From positions 1 through 57,953 of the forward strand of contig JBGPAU010000002.1 in assembly GCA_041480845.1 (NCBI GenBank): a stretch of 57,953 nucleotides of DNA, given 5' to 3'. This DNA is from LCIL01 sp041480845. GTDB taxonomy: Bacteria; Patescibacteriota; Microgenomatia; UBA8517. Both the position numbers and the translations under genes were made by a program. The notes under the pieces were generated by a model. It saw nothing but the letters and a program-made list of their open reading frames with translations. It was not told the DNA's origin and made no database searches. This document shows, in pieces, positions 17,527-26,496 of this stretch (position 1 is the stretch's first letter; each line of letters starts with the position of its first letter).

Positions 17527-19244
17527 AACTTCATTAGTTTCAAGCTTTGCTTATTTCGTTTTAATTTTAGTGATAAATAAATAATAACCCCAAAGTTTAC
17601 CAATGTGATAATATTTCCGATTCTTCTAACAAGTGTGTCTGTTAATCTTGCTTCAACTACGTGATAACCTACCGGTAAATTAAAGGTGATTAGGCCTAAA
17701 CAATATCTTTCACCACTACAGTCGTTATTAACGTGAGGGATAATTTTCCCATCAACCTTTACCTCCATTCCCGGAAAATCAAAAAGAGGAAGGCGGACCC
17801 GAGAATCATTTGAGACCTCAACTATACCGGTTTGAAAATCACTTGCTTTTTTGTATTCTAAAAACTTTACGTTCCCCTTTAAAACTTCAGGTAAATCGGG
17901 TGCTTTCGAGTAAGGTGGAAGTTCTGCATAGATCGGCAGGTAATCAAAAATGCTAATCGTAAGCTGTTTTTCCCAGGAAGTACCCGAAAATTTATCCGTA
18001 TCCGTAATATTTAACCACGCCTTGGGAACAAAATAATTGATGGTCAATGCAAAAGAAGCTAATACTAGAACTATTCCCAATATATACTTGTACTTTCCGG
18101 CAACATAAACCAAAAGCCCGGTCAATAAACAAAGTAAAAATATCGAAACCGCCAAAAATCTCCAGGGAAATTGCATGTACCACAAAAGCGGAATCCTAGC
18201 CCAAATAAAACTCGACTTCATATGAATCATGAAGATACTGGCAAGAGTTACCCCGACCAAACCCAAAATCAAAAGTGAGTTCGTCCTATGCTTCTTAAAT
18301 CCGAGGAATGCAACGGCCGGTGCAATTACTAGACCGGCAACCCATTGGACAATCCCGAGTGATAAATTGAGTTTTTCATTAGGGAATCCCGAAGATCCAT
18401 ATCCCCACTCCCTCGAAATAAAAAGTTTGAATAAACTCACGAAATGCTGACGATAATCAAAATATCCGGATAATAAACCCTCAGTATGAGTAAACTGCCT
18501 CTCGAAAAGAACCGGTAGTACAAAAAAAGCCGAAAGCCCAAATCCTAAAATTCCTCCCCAGATAATTCTCGTAAGGTTCTTCCACTTATTTTGAAATAAC
18601 CAGAAAATCGCCCAAAGGACCGCGACCGGCACAAAAATCATGGTCATTAGTACGTGCGTTGTCATCAGCAGGAAAATAGAAATACACATCCAAATCAAAT
18701 ATTTTGTTTTCCCGGTCTTAACTAGTTTGTAAATTGCCCAAAGGACCAAAGGAAAGAAAATTTGCGCCCAAAACTCACTAAGAGCACCCCGCACATAAAC
18801 TTCCACCGCCTTATATGGAATATATGTGTAAATAATTGCTGCGATTACGCCTGCCCATTTGTCCTTCGATATACTTTTGACAAGAATATATAAAGTTACC
18901 GCCGAAAAAATATAACCTAAAATAAAGAGAATTTTAACCGAATCAATATACTGAAATCCGATCCTGTGAAGCGCTGCTCCCAAATAATACGGCAGCGGCG
19001 GGTAATAATTAAACTGTGGGTAACCATATTGATACCCCGCATCAGGCACCCACCTGCAGGGAATTTGTAAATCGGTATAGCATTTATCCATCTCATAAAC
19101 TCTAAAGGCCTGCAAATCGTCCTGCATCGGAAAAAAACCGGATCTAAGTAGTTTTGAACAAGTCGGAAGTATCAATAGTATTAAGACAAGAATAGGCACT
19201 AACTGCTTCCACCAATTGCCAGGTTTAGATGTTATTTTAAGCAT
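17523..19244 (-). CDS. PF10131/YfhO-like multi-pass membrane protein, copy 3
   Basis: This 573-residue protein is the longest of the tandem triplet and the first transcribed. MQDDLQAFRVYEMDKCYTDL precedes IPCRWVPDAGYQYGYPQF and YYPPLPYYLGA. A YTYIPYKAVEVYVRGALSEF segment and a THVLMTMIFVP segment match the paralogs. The C-terminal beta domain carries FPGMEVKVDGKIIPH with an added Cys pair (NDCSGERYC). The last residues, NKQSLKLMKL, are encoded over a copy of the AAGC-AAA-GCTT hairpin sequence found elsewhere between genes. It starts eight bases after the GT2 gene at 19253. Confidence 0.8.
   Translation of the reverse strand: MLKITSKPGNWWKQLVPILVLILLILPTCSKLLRSGFFPMQDDLQAFRVYEMDKCYTDLQIPCRWVPDAGYQYGYPQFNYYPPLPYYLGAALHRIGFQYIDSVKILFILGYIFSAVTLYILVKSISKDKWAGVIAAIIYTYIPYKAVEVYVRGALSEFWAQIFFPLVLWAIYKLVKTGKTKYLIWMCISIFLLMTTHVLMTMIFVPVAVLWAIFWLFQNKWKNLTRIIWGGILGFGLSAFFVLPVLFERQFTHTEGLLSGYFDYRQHFVSLFKLFISREWGYGSSGFPNEKLNLSLGIVQWVAGLVIAPAVAFLGFKKHRTNSLLILGLVGVTLASIFMIHMKSSFIWARIPLLWYMQFPWRFLAVSIFLLCLLTGLLVYVAGKYKYILGIVLVLASFALTINYFVPKAWLNITDTDKFSGTSWEKQLTISIFDYLPIYAELPPYSKAPDLPEVLKGNVKFLEYKKASDFQTGIVEVSNDSRVRLPLFDFPGMEVKVDGKIIPHVNNDCSGERYCLGLITFNLPVGYHVVEARLTDTLVRRIGNIITLVNFGVIIYLSLKLKRNKQSLKLMKL
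17541..17553 (-). repeat. short hairpin repeat copy near a gene end
   Basis: The minus strand reads TAAGCAAAGCTTG, identical over 13 bases to the intergenic copies at 28040 and 28070. It lies inside the last codons of the membrane protein gene, out of phase with its TAA. Confidence 0.4.
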
Positions 19245-19252
19245 GATCGTAT

Positions 19253-20149
19253 TTAAAACCTTGAAAATAGTGTTTCATCAGAAATCTTAGCTTCCTTTAT
19301 CTCCTTATGCCTTGCTTTAATAAGTACACCAAGTCTCCTTACGGCCATCAACACTACCCTTACATATCCCGGGTGCTTAGCCAGCCTTTTTAAAAGACCG
19401 GCAATATGTTTTCTAAAAAGGTTTGCGCTTGTAAGGTTTTTCCATATAAATAGAAGCTGATTTCGTTCCAATATTCTCTGAACATATTTTTTTGGAAGAC
19501 GGTTAATGGTGGCTTCATGTATATGTTTAACTTTTGCATCAGGATCCCAAGCAAGCCTGTAACCCCTTTTGAGCGCCCTGTAACATAAATCAACATCCTC
19601 CCAATAAAAAGGCGACAGAAGTCTTTCGTCCATTCCCCCTAGCTTCATCCAAACGTTCCTTCTAAAAACTCCACTGCCGCCGCTGACCCAAAAAGTATCA
19701 TGCGAAGTCAACGATTTCTGCCCAGAAACATGCCCAATAAAACCATCAACAAAGGATCCGCGAGTCCAACCGAAATCCCCCACCTCATTTAGAGAAACTG
19801 CAAAAACTTTAGGGTTAAGAAAATGGGGAAAAACAGATTCCAAAAAGTTATTTTCCGGTACAACATCCGAGTTAAGAAGACATAATAAATCCCCCTTTGC
19901 GGTTCTCACACCTGTATTTACCGCCACAGAAAAACCTCTGTTTTTACTGTGTTTTATTAATTTTACATGGGGAAACATAGATGTAATTAGTTTCACACTT
20001 CCGTCACGGGACCCATCATCTACCACGATAATTTCACCTATTTGATTTCTTGTGTTCTGTTCGGCCTTTAAAAGAAACGGTAAATTTTTTTCCAAAAGAT
20101 GCTCACCATTAAAATTCGGAATAACCACCGACACCGTAAAATTATTCAT
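19253..20149 (-). CDS. GT2 glycosyltransferase (rhamnosyltransferase-like branch)
   Basis: From ATG at 20149 (MNNFTVSVVIPNFNGEHLL) the protein is 298 residues; a longer in-frame start at 20179 would add a non-conserved tail. VVDDGSRDGS is the nucleotide-binding loop, CLLNSDVVPE supplies the metal-binding motif, and FYWEDVDLCYRALKRGY is the acceptor-side ED motif of the WbbL-like branch of GT2. It has no membrane helix. The start overlaps the methyltransferase stop by eight bases, so the two are probably co-translated. It most likely adds a sugar such as rhamnose to a lipid-linked glycan in the cytoplasm; the donor is inferred from the nearby rml genes. Confidence 0.85.
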   Translation of the reverse strand: MNNFTVSVVIPNFNGEHLLEKNLPFLLKAEQNTRNQIGEIIVVDDGSRDGSVKLITSMFPHVKLIKHSKNRGFSVAVNTGVRTAKGDLLCLLNSDVVPENNFLESVFPHFLNPKVFAVSLNEVGDFGWTRGSFVDGFIGHVSGQKSLTSHDTFWVSGGSGVFRRNVWMKLGGMDERLLSPFYWEDVDLCYRALKRGYRLAWDPDAKVKHIHEATINRLPKKYVQRILERNQLLFIWKNLTSANLFRKHIAGLLKRLAKHPGYVRVVLMAVRRLGVLIKARHKEIKEAKISDETLFSRF

Positions 20150-20864
20150 TTTTAACTTTAACAAGATGCAACATCCCAAAGAGAAATTTTTTATCCGTAA
20201 GTATTTTAAAGCCGGCTTTCTTTGAAATTCTTGTTAAGAAATTACCTCTATAAGTTTGAATATGGGTTTCTTTCCAAACATTGCCCCGTGGATAAAAATT
20301 AAGCCAAAAAAACCAGATCGTGCGGAATAGAAAGCTGTCCGACGGAACCAAAAAAATGGCATATCCGTTCTTTTTTAAAACCCTTTTTACCTCATTCAAT
20401 ACTTTAGCCGGATCAAAAACATGTTCCAAAACCTCAAGAGCAAATGCAGCATCAAAAGTTTCTGATTTGAACGGAAGCTTCTCTGCGTCTGCAACTATAA
20501 ATTTCATTTTGCCTGTTTTTCCCCAATGATCATTTCCCCAATTTACAGTTTTTTTAACCACATCTATGCCAACCAATTTCTCGGCACCCGATTTGTCAAG
20601 GATAACTTTTGAAAAGGTTCCATCATTACACCCTATGTCCAAAATTTTACCTCCCACAGGTTCTACCAATGCAGATACCTCTTCAAATCTCCTTTTATGC
20701 CAAAAGCGTTGAAAAATATCCACCTGGATCGACTCAAAATACCAGTTTTTGGGGACATTTTTGTGCAACTCCTCGGCAATCACCTGGCTTTTAGAACTTT
20801 CTTTTGCTTTCATAAAATGTGGCAGACTTTTTTCCGATAATCTTGTACTTTCATTATTTTGCAT
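20142..20864 (-). CDS. class I SAM-dependent methyltransferase
   Basis: The 240-residue protein has a Methyltransf_11-type core. KILDIGCNDGTFSKVILD is motif I, which binds the SAM ribose and methionine; VVKKTVNWGNDH follows; FIVADAEKLPFKSETFD is motif II/III; and FALEVLEHVFDPAKVLNEV is motif IV with the post-motif helix. Lying between glycosyltransferase genes, it probably methylates a sugar or a glycan end, although lipid or quinone substrates cannot be excluded. It overlaps the preceding gene by 11 bases and the following by eight. Confidence 0.88.
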   Translation of the reverse strand: MQNNESTRLSEKSLPHFMKAKESSKSQVIAEELHKNVPKNWYFESIQVDIFQRFWHKRRFEEVSALVEPVGGKILDIGCNDGTFSKVILDKSGAEKLVGIDVVKKTVNWGNDHWGKTGKMKFIVADAEKLPFKSETFDAAFALEVLEHVFDPAKVLNEVKRVLKKNGYAIFLVPSDSFLFRTIWFFWLNFYPRGNVWKETHIQTYRGNFLTRISKKAGFKILTDKKFLFGMLHLVKVKNE

Positions 20865-22410
20865 CTTTCGTTATTCTTTCCTGAACAATTATTTGTCCGA
20901 ACGATTTTTGTTCTACCAAGTTTGATATTGAATCCTGATCGCCTTTAGCATAAGTTATCCATATATCCGGAATTCCCGATATTGGTTCCTCGATAAAAAA
21001 GTGTTCTTTAAGTCCCTCTGGTGCAGATAGAAGATTATTGCCCAGTTGGCCTACCTGGTCATTCCCCACCCAATAAGGAAGGTAACCATATTTTTCAAAT
21101 CCATACCAATTGTACAAATATGACCAAAGAGTATTTATAAATAAGGGAGCCGTTAACGTACTGATACTGAAAGGTTTTAGCCCGGATTTCTGATAAGTAT
21201 AATCAATTACTTTAAGTTCCGTAGACAAAAGATAATCATTTGTAAAATAATCCGGATGTGTACCTTCATTCTGTTTTACAAACTTCAATAAATTGATTAA
21301 CAAAATAATCAATAAGACGGAAAATAGCAGGGTTTTATTTTGCCCAAACGATTCCCATAGGAATATTGCTAAAAAGACTGTAATGGCGGGTATTACACCA
21401 ATCATAATGTAGGGCGTGATCGATCCCCCGAATGGAGAGGCTATTATACTGGCGGGTATATAAGTAATCAAAAAGGCCTTCCAATTTAGAAGATCCTTAC
21501 TTTTGTCGACAGTCTTTTTAACAAGGGAGTAAACTATCATTCCAAAGCCCAGAAGACTGCCGAAAGAAATATTGAAAGGATAAATTGTGCTTGCAAGTCT
21601 TTCTCCTATTTGATTTATAAAAGTTACCAGAAAGTCACTAAATTGTTTACCCTGGATAGCTGTATCTTGGCCGGAAAACAAATAATAGAGACCCTTCAGT
21701 CCGGGAAAAGAAAACTTAACCTCAGAAATAATCATTGTCGAAATTGCTATAACAAAAGACAAAATAAATACAAATACTTCCCTTCGTACGATTTTCTTTC
21801 TGTTGACAAGGAGCCAGAGCAGAATGGGAACAATATAAAAATAAAAGGCTATCTCGCTTTGCACCGCCAGGCCAAATGCCAAACCCGTCACAAGTGGTGC
21901 ATATTTAGATAACTTTTTAACCCATAGGAGAAGACCAATATATATCACGGGGACAAATATAATGCCCAATGAAACGTTTGAAATGAAATCTGAAAATTGA
22001 ATCGCATCAAATGAAAAGGCAAAAATAAGTGCAGAAATAATCGCAGGTGTATTCTTATTAGTCAAGAGACGTGTAAGGTAAAAAACGGCAAACACCCCCA
22101 GAGCATTGACAAAGGCTATCCAGTAAGCAACTGCCAGAGGGTCTCCGTGCCCCAAAAAATATGCGGGAGCCACAACATAATAATATAAAATTCCATGAAA
22201 AAGCCCAGGGGCTCCGCTTGTGGGTGGACCAAGAATTTTCAAGTGACCCTCAAGAATCTGCTGTACTGTAAATGCGTCTCTGGCTTGATCATAAATAAAA
22301 TTTATATTTCTATTTGGCAGGTACCACCATCGCAGAATAACTGCTACTGCAAAAATAGAAATTAAAAGATATTTATAATATTTTTGTAATATTTTTTCCA
22401 AATTCATCAT
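20854..22410 (-). CDS. GT-C membrane protein, DQ-x-RD branch
   Basis: Starting at ATG 22410 (MMNLEKIL; 22407 is equally possible) gives 518 residues. The longer frame to 22449 has an arginine-rich, unlikely start. The first outer loop reads FIYDQARDAFTVQQILEG, so the usual DE pair is replaced by D41-Q42 followed by R44-D45. The same branch includes the proteins at 28860 (DQGRD) and 31314 (DEGRD). LKILGPPTSGAPGLFHGILYYYV follows in place of the FGE stretch. The start overlaps the end of the GT4 gene by 38 bases. Function as a polyprenyl-phosphate-sugar transferase is inferred. Confidence 0.82.
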   Translation of the reverse strand: MMNLEKILQKYYKYLLISIFAVAVILRWWYLPNRNINFIYDQARDAFTVQQILEGHLKILGPPTSGAPGLFHGILYYYVVAPAYFLGHGDPLAVAYWIAFVNALGVFAVFYLTRLLTNKNTPAIISALIFAFSFDAIQFSDFISNVSLGIIFVPVIYIGLLLWVKKLSKYAPLVTGLAFGLAVQSEIAFYFYIVPILLWLLVNRKKIVRREVFVFILSFVIAISTMIISEVKFSFPGLKGLYYLFSGQDTAIQGKQFSDFLVTFINQIGERLASTIYPFNISFGSLLGFGMIVYSLVKKTVDKSKDLLNWKAFLITYIPASIIASPFGGSITPYIMIGVIPAITVFLAIFLWESFGQNKTLLFSVLLIILLINLLKFVKQNEGTHPDYFTNDYLLSTELKVIDYTYQKSGLKPFSISTLTAPLFINTLWSYLYNWYGFEKYGYLPYWVGNDQVGQLGNNLLSAPEGLKEHFFIEEPISGIPDIWITYAKGDQDSISNLVEQKSFGQIIVQERITKDAK

Positions 22411-23389
22411 ATGAATAGTGTTCACTGGAGGAAACCGCACTCTTCGCAAACTTCACTTTACTATTTAATACATCGTTTGTTTTTTTAATCAGTTCATGGA
22501 CGTTGTGCCATAAATATCCATTCACACCATCCGTAATAATTTCTTTATGACCGCCGGCTTCATAGATAAGAGGTACAGCGCCCCCCGCCATTGCCTCAAC
22601 AACAGTTATTCCAAAGTGTTCTACTTTTTCCGGGTTTTTATTTTCATCCACCCCATATCCGGAAGCACTCCAGAAAATTTTAGCTTTTCCATATAAATCT
22701 TTCAGGGTTTTATAATCAGGGCTTTCAATAATTTCTATCGGGTAGTTTGTCGCCATTTTCCTTAGTTTGTCAAGATAATCCCCGACACCAATTTCAACAC
22801 CCCCCGCCAATACCAACCTCCAATCCTTAAGTTCATTGTCGTATATCTTCTTAAAAGCTTCGATTAGAATACCTTGCCCCTTATTTTGCAATATTTGAGA
22901 AAATCTACCGACAAATAAAATCAAGTTTTCTTTTCTTTTGGGTTTGATACCCAGAGTGTCAACCGGCGGATAAATTACCACACTTTCAACTCCATATTCT
23001 TTATCTATAATTCTTTTTGTAAAAAAAGAATTGCATACGATTTTGTTAATTCTGAAGAGCTTCATTCTATTTAACAAGCTTTTGCCTCCAACATCGCGGA
23101 AGGGTACTTGAAAGTGAAGGGCATTATTTCTCGCGCGAAGAAGCGGGATGCTCCCGTCCGAAACCCAAAAACAAAGATCGTAGTTATCTCCTCTTTTGAT
23201 GTCTTTTACGACATTGATTCCGTCCATGTTAATTCCAAATCGATTTTCGAGGATATCTTTTATCCCCACATCTTTCCACTGTAAATCAACCACATATCCG
23301 TTTTTCGCAAGAACTTTTGCAAAAACACTGGTATAGCGTTCTCCCCCTCCCAAAGTATCTAAATATGGATTATAAATGGCTGCCCGCAT
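22373..23389 (-). CDS. GT4 glycosyltransferase, ALG11-like
   Basis: The 338-residue GT-B enzyme opens with MRAAIYNPYLDTLGGGERY, where the GGGERY loop is typical of GT4 enzymes of the ALG11/PimB type. The second domain starts with LILFVGRFSQILQNKGQ, and the donor-site motif is HFGITVVEAMAGGAVPL (E-x7-E class, from about residue 262). VIYPPVDT precedes it. Such enzymes work on the cytoplasmic face, using nucleotide sugars to extend lipid-linked glycans. The start overlaps the GT2 gene at 23370 by 20 bases. The sugar is unknown. Confidence 0.88.
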   Translation of the reverse strand: MRAAIYNPYLDTLGGGERYTSVFAKVLAKNGYVVDLQWKDVGIKDILENRFGINMDGINVVKDIKRGDNYDLCFWVSDGSIPLLRARNNALHFQVPFRDVGGKSLLNRMKLFRINKIVCNSFFTKRIIDKEYGVESVVIYPPVDTLGIKPKRKENLILFVGRFSQILQNKGQGILIEAFKKIYDNELKDWRLVLAGGVEIGVGDYLDKLRKMATNYPIEIIESPDYKTLKDLYGKAKIFWSASGYGVDENKNPEKVEHFGITVVEAMAGGAVPLIYEAGGHKEIITDGVNGYLWHNVHELIKKTNDVLNSKVKFAKSAVSSSEHYSYDEFGKNITKIL

Positions 23390-24095
23390 TTTTTGTTTGT
23401 AACTCCCAAAGTTTGGAATAAGTAATAAGTCTGCTAAAAGTCTGGTAAATTATTTCTATAACCCCGACGGTTCCGTCCAGAAAACCGAGTTTTACAACTC
23501 CTCTATGCCATGCTTCCCGAAACCCCGCAGTAAAAAATCTAAAAATATTCATTTTCGGATGCCCCGAATCATATAAAAGTTTGGCTTCTATTTCGGACCA
23601 CATATTTGTTTTTTCAACCATGTCAGTTAAATTCCTGTGGCTTACATGAGTTAACGGTTCTTTCAAATGGCAAATTGTACCTATGATTTCCGGCTGCTCA
23701 TGGAGTTCTCCAAACCAACCCTTCAACTTGTCCTTTTTGATAAGTCTGACTACAAAATCCGGCCGCCACCCGCCCCAACGCATTTCATGACCCAAAAATA
23801 TATTTCTTCTGGGAATTGCGTAAGCAGCAAATTCGCCTGACGGTATGACCTTCAGAATCATCTCTTTTAGTTCCAGTGTAACCACCTCGTCAGCATCGAC
23901 ATAAAATAGCCAATCACCCTTGGCTCTTTTGGCTCCTAAGTTGCGCCAATCGGCAAAACTTCCTTTCAGATCTTCTGTTTCAACTTTAATAATCTCGTCG
24001 GCCCAAGAAACGGAGTCCAAACATTTTTCCAGCAACGTTTTATCAAAACTTCCGCCTATCAAAATTATTACGGAGACCTTGGATGTGATGGTCAT
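23370..24095 (-). CDS. GT2 glycosyltransferase, WaaE/KdtX-like
   Basis: The 241-residue protein belongs to the same branch as the genes at 695 and 24097 but has lost part of the nucleotide-binding loop: after SWADEIIKVETEDLKG it goes straight to ADWRNLGAKRAKGDWLFYVDADEVVT, whose D67/D69 are the DxD residues. PRRNIFLGHEMRWGG and GWFGELHEQP match the branch. The shortened N-terminal half may mean altered donor specificity. A WHRGVVKLGFLDGT segment suggests membrane-associated amphipathic helices at the C-terminus. It starts one base after the gene at 24097. Confidence 0.83.
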   Translation of the reverse strand: MTITSKVSVIILIGGSFDKTLLEKCLDSVSWADEIIKVETEDLKGSFADWRNLGAKRAKGDWLFYVDADEVVTLELKEMILKVIPSGEFAAYAIPRRNIFLGHEMRWGGWRPDFVVRLIKKDKLKGWFGELHEQPEIIGTICHLKEPLTHVSHRNLTDMVEKTNMWSEIEAKLLYDSGHPKMNIFRFFTAGFREAWHRGVVKLGFLDGTVGVIEIIYQTFSRLITYSKLWELQTKNAGSHL

Positions 24096-24096
24096 A

Positions 24097-24993
24097 TCAA
24101 ATCTTAAATTTCCTCCGGATCCTGTCGCTTAAATTTCCGCTTTCTTTAAAAAGGGCGTCGGATTCCCAATAATGAAGATTTTTCCCCTCTTCCCTGATAA
24201 CAGAAATAACCTCATTCAATTTGGGGTTTTGGTCTGTAAATTTCTCTTTCTGCCAAATTTTAAGGTAAACCGTCAGTTCCGAAAAAGCCTGAAGAAGCGA
24301 AAGCGCTAAACCGTGCAGTCCGTCCTTATAACCCTCTCCAAAAAAATAGCGGCTTAAAAACTCGTTTGAGGGCTTAATTATTAAATCCTTCCAGGAAAAT
24401 TTATACCCTTCCTTGACTTTCAGGATTGCATGCTCGGTAGAATACCTGTTCATCCGCGTAAGATAATCCTCAATTGAATTGTAGTTATGGTGAATTATTG
24501 CGAATTCTTCCTTAGCCTCAATTTCCCCGCCGGTTCCCTGCGTCATCGGAACCGCATGAATCACTTCATTCCAGGAAACCGAACCCTTTTTAAATAGGCG
24601 TAGGTTGTAATCCGGCCACCAGCGCGAATGCTTCATCCAGTGACCAAAAATTATATTTTTCCGGGGAATTCTAAAATAATCTGATTTGGGGTTTTTGATA
24701 ATTTGTATTATTTTTTGTGCAAGTTTATCGGGAACTTCTTCGTCGGCATCCAAAATCATCACCCATGGGTTAACCGCTTTTGAAACGGCAAAATTTCTGG
24801 CCGGTTCTACATATCCTGCTTTTTTATGGGTAAAGGCTTTTGCACCGAGTGATCTCGCCACTTCCATGGTTTTATCCTCAGACTCCATATCGCAAACGAC
24901 AATTTCATTGGCCAAGCCTTTTACAGAAGCAATTGCCCGAGGCAGGTTTTTCTCTTCATTAAGGGTATTGATAACTACCGAGATTTTGGCCAC
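24097..24993 (-). CDS. GT2 glycosyltransferase, WaaE/KdtX-like, GTG start
   Basis: The 298-residue protein starts with GTG at 24993 (reads VAKISVVINTLNEEKNL). IVVCDMESEDKT is the nucleotide loop, MILDADEEVPD gives D82/D84 of the DxD motif, and PRKNIIFGHWMKHSRWWPDY is the branch signature. The N-terminal half is complete, unlike the gene at 23370, so the two are likely ancient duplicates. A TAAAAT box with a TGA extension ends five bases before the GTG, so a message starting here would be leaderless. It probably adds a hexose to a membrane-anchored glycan. Confidence 0.87.
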   Translation of the reverse strand: MAKISVVINTLNEEKNLPRAIASVKGLANEIVVCDMESEDKTMEVARSLGAKAFTHKKAGYVEPARNFAVSKAVNPWVMILDADEEVPDKLAQKIIQIIKNPKSDYFRIPRKNIIFGHWMKHSRWWPDYNLRLFKKGSVSWNEVIHAVPMTQGTGGEIEAKEEFAIIHHNYNSIEDYLTRMNRYSTEHAILKVKEGYKFSWKDLIIKPSNEFLSRYFFGEGYKDGLHGLALSLLQAFSELTVYLKIWQKEKFTDQNPKLNEVISVIREEGKNLHYWESDALFKESGNLSDRIRRKFKI

Positions 24994-24998
24994 CCCCT

Positions 24999-25004
24999 AT
25001 TTTA
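24999..25004 (-). promoter_or_regulatory. extended -10 box before the GT2 gene at 24097
   Basis: The minus strand reads TGATAAAAT, a TGN-extended -10, ending five bases before the GTG start. It lies in a 21-base gap after the flippase gene and could drive a leaderless internal transcript. Confidence 0.5.
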
Positions 25005-25014
25005 TCACCTATTC

Positions 25015-26496
25015 CTACCTGTGGAGAAGTGTATTTAGGCTCCTTTTAATATCAGCCACTAAGGACAGTCCCATCATGGACAGCATCGAAGCAGCATAAA
25101 TAACTGCTCCCCCTGCAGCAAGTAGAATCATGGAGTTAATACTGACAGGCAAGAATCTTTTCGCAATGGTTAGAATTACACCCATAACGAAAGCTCCCGT
25201 CGCCGGTTTGATCATTGAATCGGTAAGAGAAAAATTTACGTACTTTTTGGCAATAAATATTGCCACCACGGACGATGCTCCGACCAGCGAATAGCCGATT
25301 GAGGCTCCGATTACACTAAACTTTAGTGCCAAAACCGGAATAAAAGCCCAGGTTAATACTGTCCACATGATCATTAAATAAAAGGTAATTTTAATTTTAC
25401 CGATGGCATTTAGGAGGTTTGTTAACTGAGTCGTGGCGGCAGCAAATATAAAGTTTATCGAAACAAAAACAATAGGAATAAGTGCCGGAATCCATTGGTT
25501 ATATCTGGGTATAACACGGACCAGGATTGGAGCTAAAACCGATATTCCGACCAAGCTTGGAAATACCAAAAGACAAATGAAAAATATCGATCTCGTCACG
25601 CTTCTTTCAAGATGATCCGGAGAATCTTGCATCCTGGAAAACGCCGGGAAAGTCACACGCGTAACGGTATCCATAAAGAATGTCAGCGGAATTCTCGCTA
25701 ACTTTTGAGCAAATGATAATATTCCTACTCCTATTGGCCCCAGTATTCCGCCCAATATAAGGGTTATTCCGTCATCCTTAAAAGTTGCCAGAAAAGTGTT
25801 GATTTGATAGGGAACCCCAAACTTAAAAAGGCCAGACAAGGTTTTTCTTGAGAAGGCAAAACCGGGAATCCAGGGCTGGAGAATATAAATTGCGGCAAGA
25901 CCTACAATACCTCTTGAAATTACCGCATATGTAAAACTCATCAGTCCGAACCCTTTCATTGCAAATACGACTAAAATGGCGTTGTAAACCAGCTGTTCCA
26001 ATATCTGGGGAAAAACCAGTTTGACAAATTCGAGTTTTCTCTCCAGGAGCACCGAGGGAATACTTTTCAGTGACGAAAAAAGCAGAGAGAGAGCCAGTGC
26101 ATACAGAAGAATTTGACCGTCATGGTTCAAAGAGTATTTTTTGGTAAAAAGGGGGGTCAGGGCGATAACAACTGCAATAATGGAAAGTACTAGCACCTGC
26201 TGAATAAGGAAGGTTGTTTTTAAGTCCGTATCCGTGGGTTTTTCCTTTTTTTGAATCAAAGCCGCAGCTAAGCCTATATCTGAAAAATAAACCAGAAAAT
26301 TTATAATCGCGCTGACAATCGCAAAAACTCCGAATTCGTATTTGCCTAAATATGCGAACAGAAAAAGCTGGGCGACAAGTGAAATCACTTGTAGAAGAAA
26401 TGTACGCCCGGTTAAAACTACTACCCCGCGAACAGAGCGCTCTTTTACAGTCTCCAGATTTATTTCAGTAGTGGGCTCTAAATGTTCATTTTCCAT
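25015..26496 (-). CDS. Wzx-like polysaccharide flippase (MOP superfamily)
   Basis: The 493-residue protein has about fourteen helices and no soluble domain. RSVRGVVVLTGRTFLLQVISL is the typical basic-then-hydrophobic entry of the polysaccharide transporters, and QLFLFAYLGKYEFGVFAIVSA matches the first repeat, with YLG-x-x-x-FG-x-F. The MOP superfamily flips undecaprenyl-linked oligosaccharides across the cytoplasmic membrane. In the middle of a run of glycosyltransferases it is the probable exporter for the glycan built there. The start overlaps the preceding gene by 11 bases (ATGGAAAATGA). Confidence 0.9.
   Translation of the reverse strand: MENEHLEPTTEINLETVKERSVRGVVVLTGRTFLLQVISLVAQLFLFAYLGKYEFGVFAIVSAIINFLVYFSDIGLAAALIQKKEKPTDTDLKTTFLIQQVLVLSIIAVVIALTPLFTKKYSLNHDGQILLYALALSLLFSSLKSIPSVLLERKLEFVKLVFPQILEQLVYNAILVVFAMKGFGLMSFTYAVISRGIVGLAAIYILQPWIPGFAFSRKTLSGLFKFGVPYQINTFLATFKDDGITLILGGILGPIGVGILSFAQKLARIPLTFFMDTVTRVTFPAFSRMQDSPDHLERSVTRSIFFICLLVFPSLVGISVLAPILVRVIPRYNQWIPALIPIVFVSINFIFAAATTQLTNLLNAIGKIKITFYLMIMWTVLTWAFIPVLALKFSVIGASIGYSLVGASSVVAIFIAKKYVNFSLTDSMIKPATGAFVMGVILTIAKRFLPVSINSMILLAAGGAVIYAASMLSMMGLSLVADIKRSLNTLLHR

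Noticed and set aside
24686..25099. Plus-strand open frame of 137 codons over GT2 and flippase genes
   Set aside because: Shadow of two real minus-strand genes; it crosses their junction.
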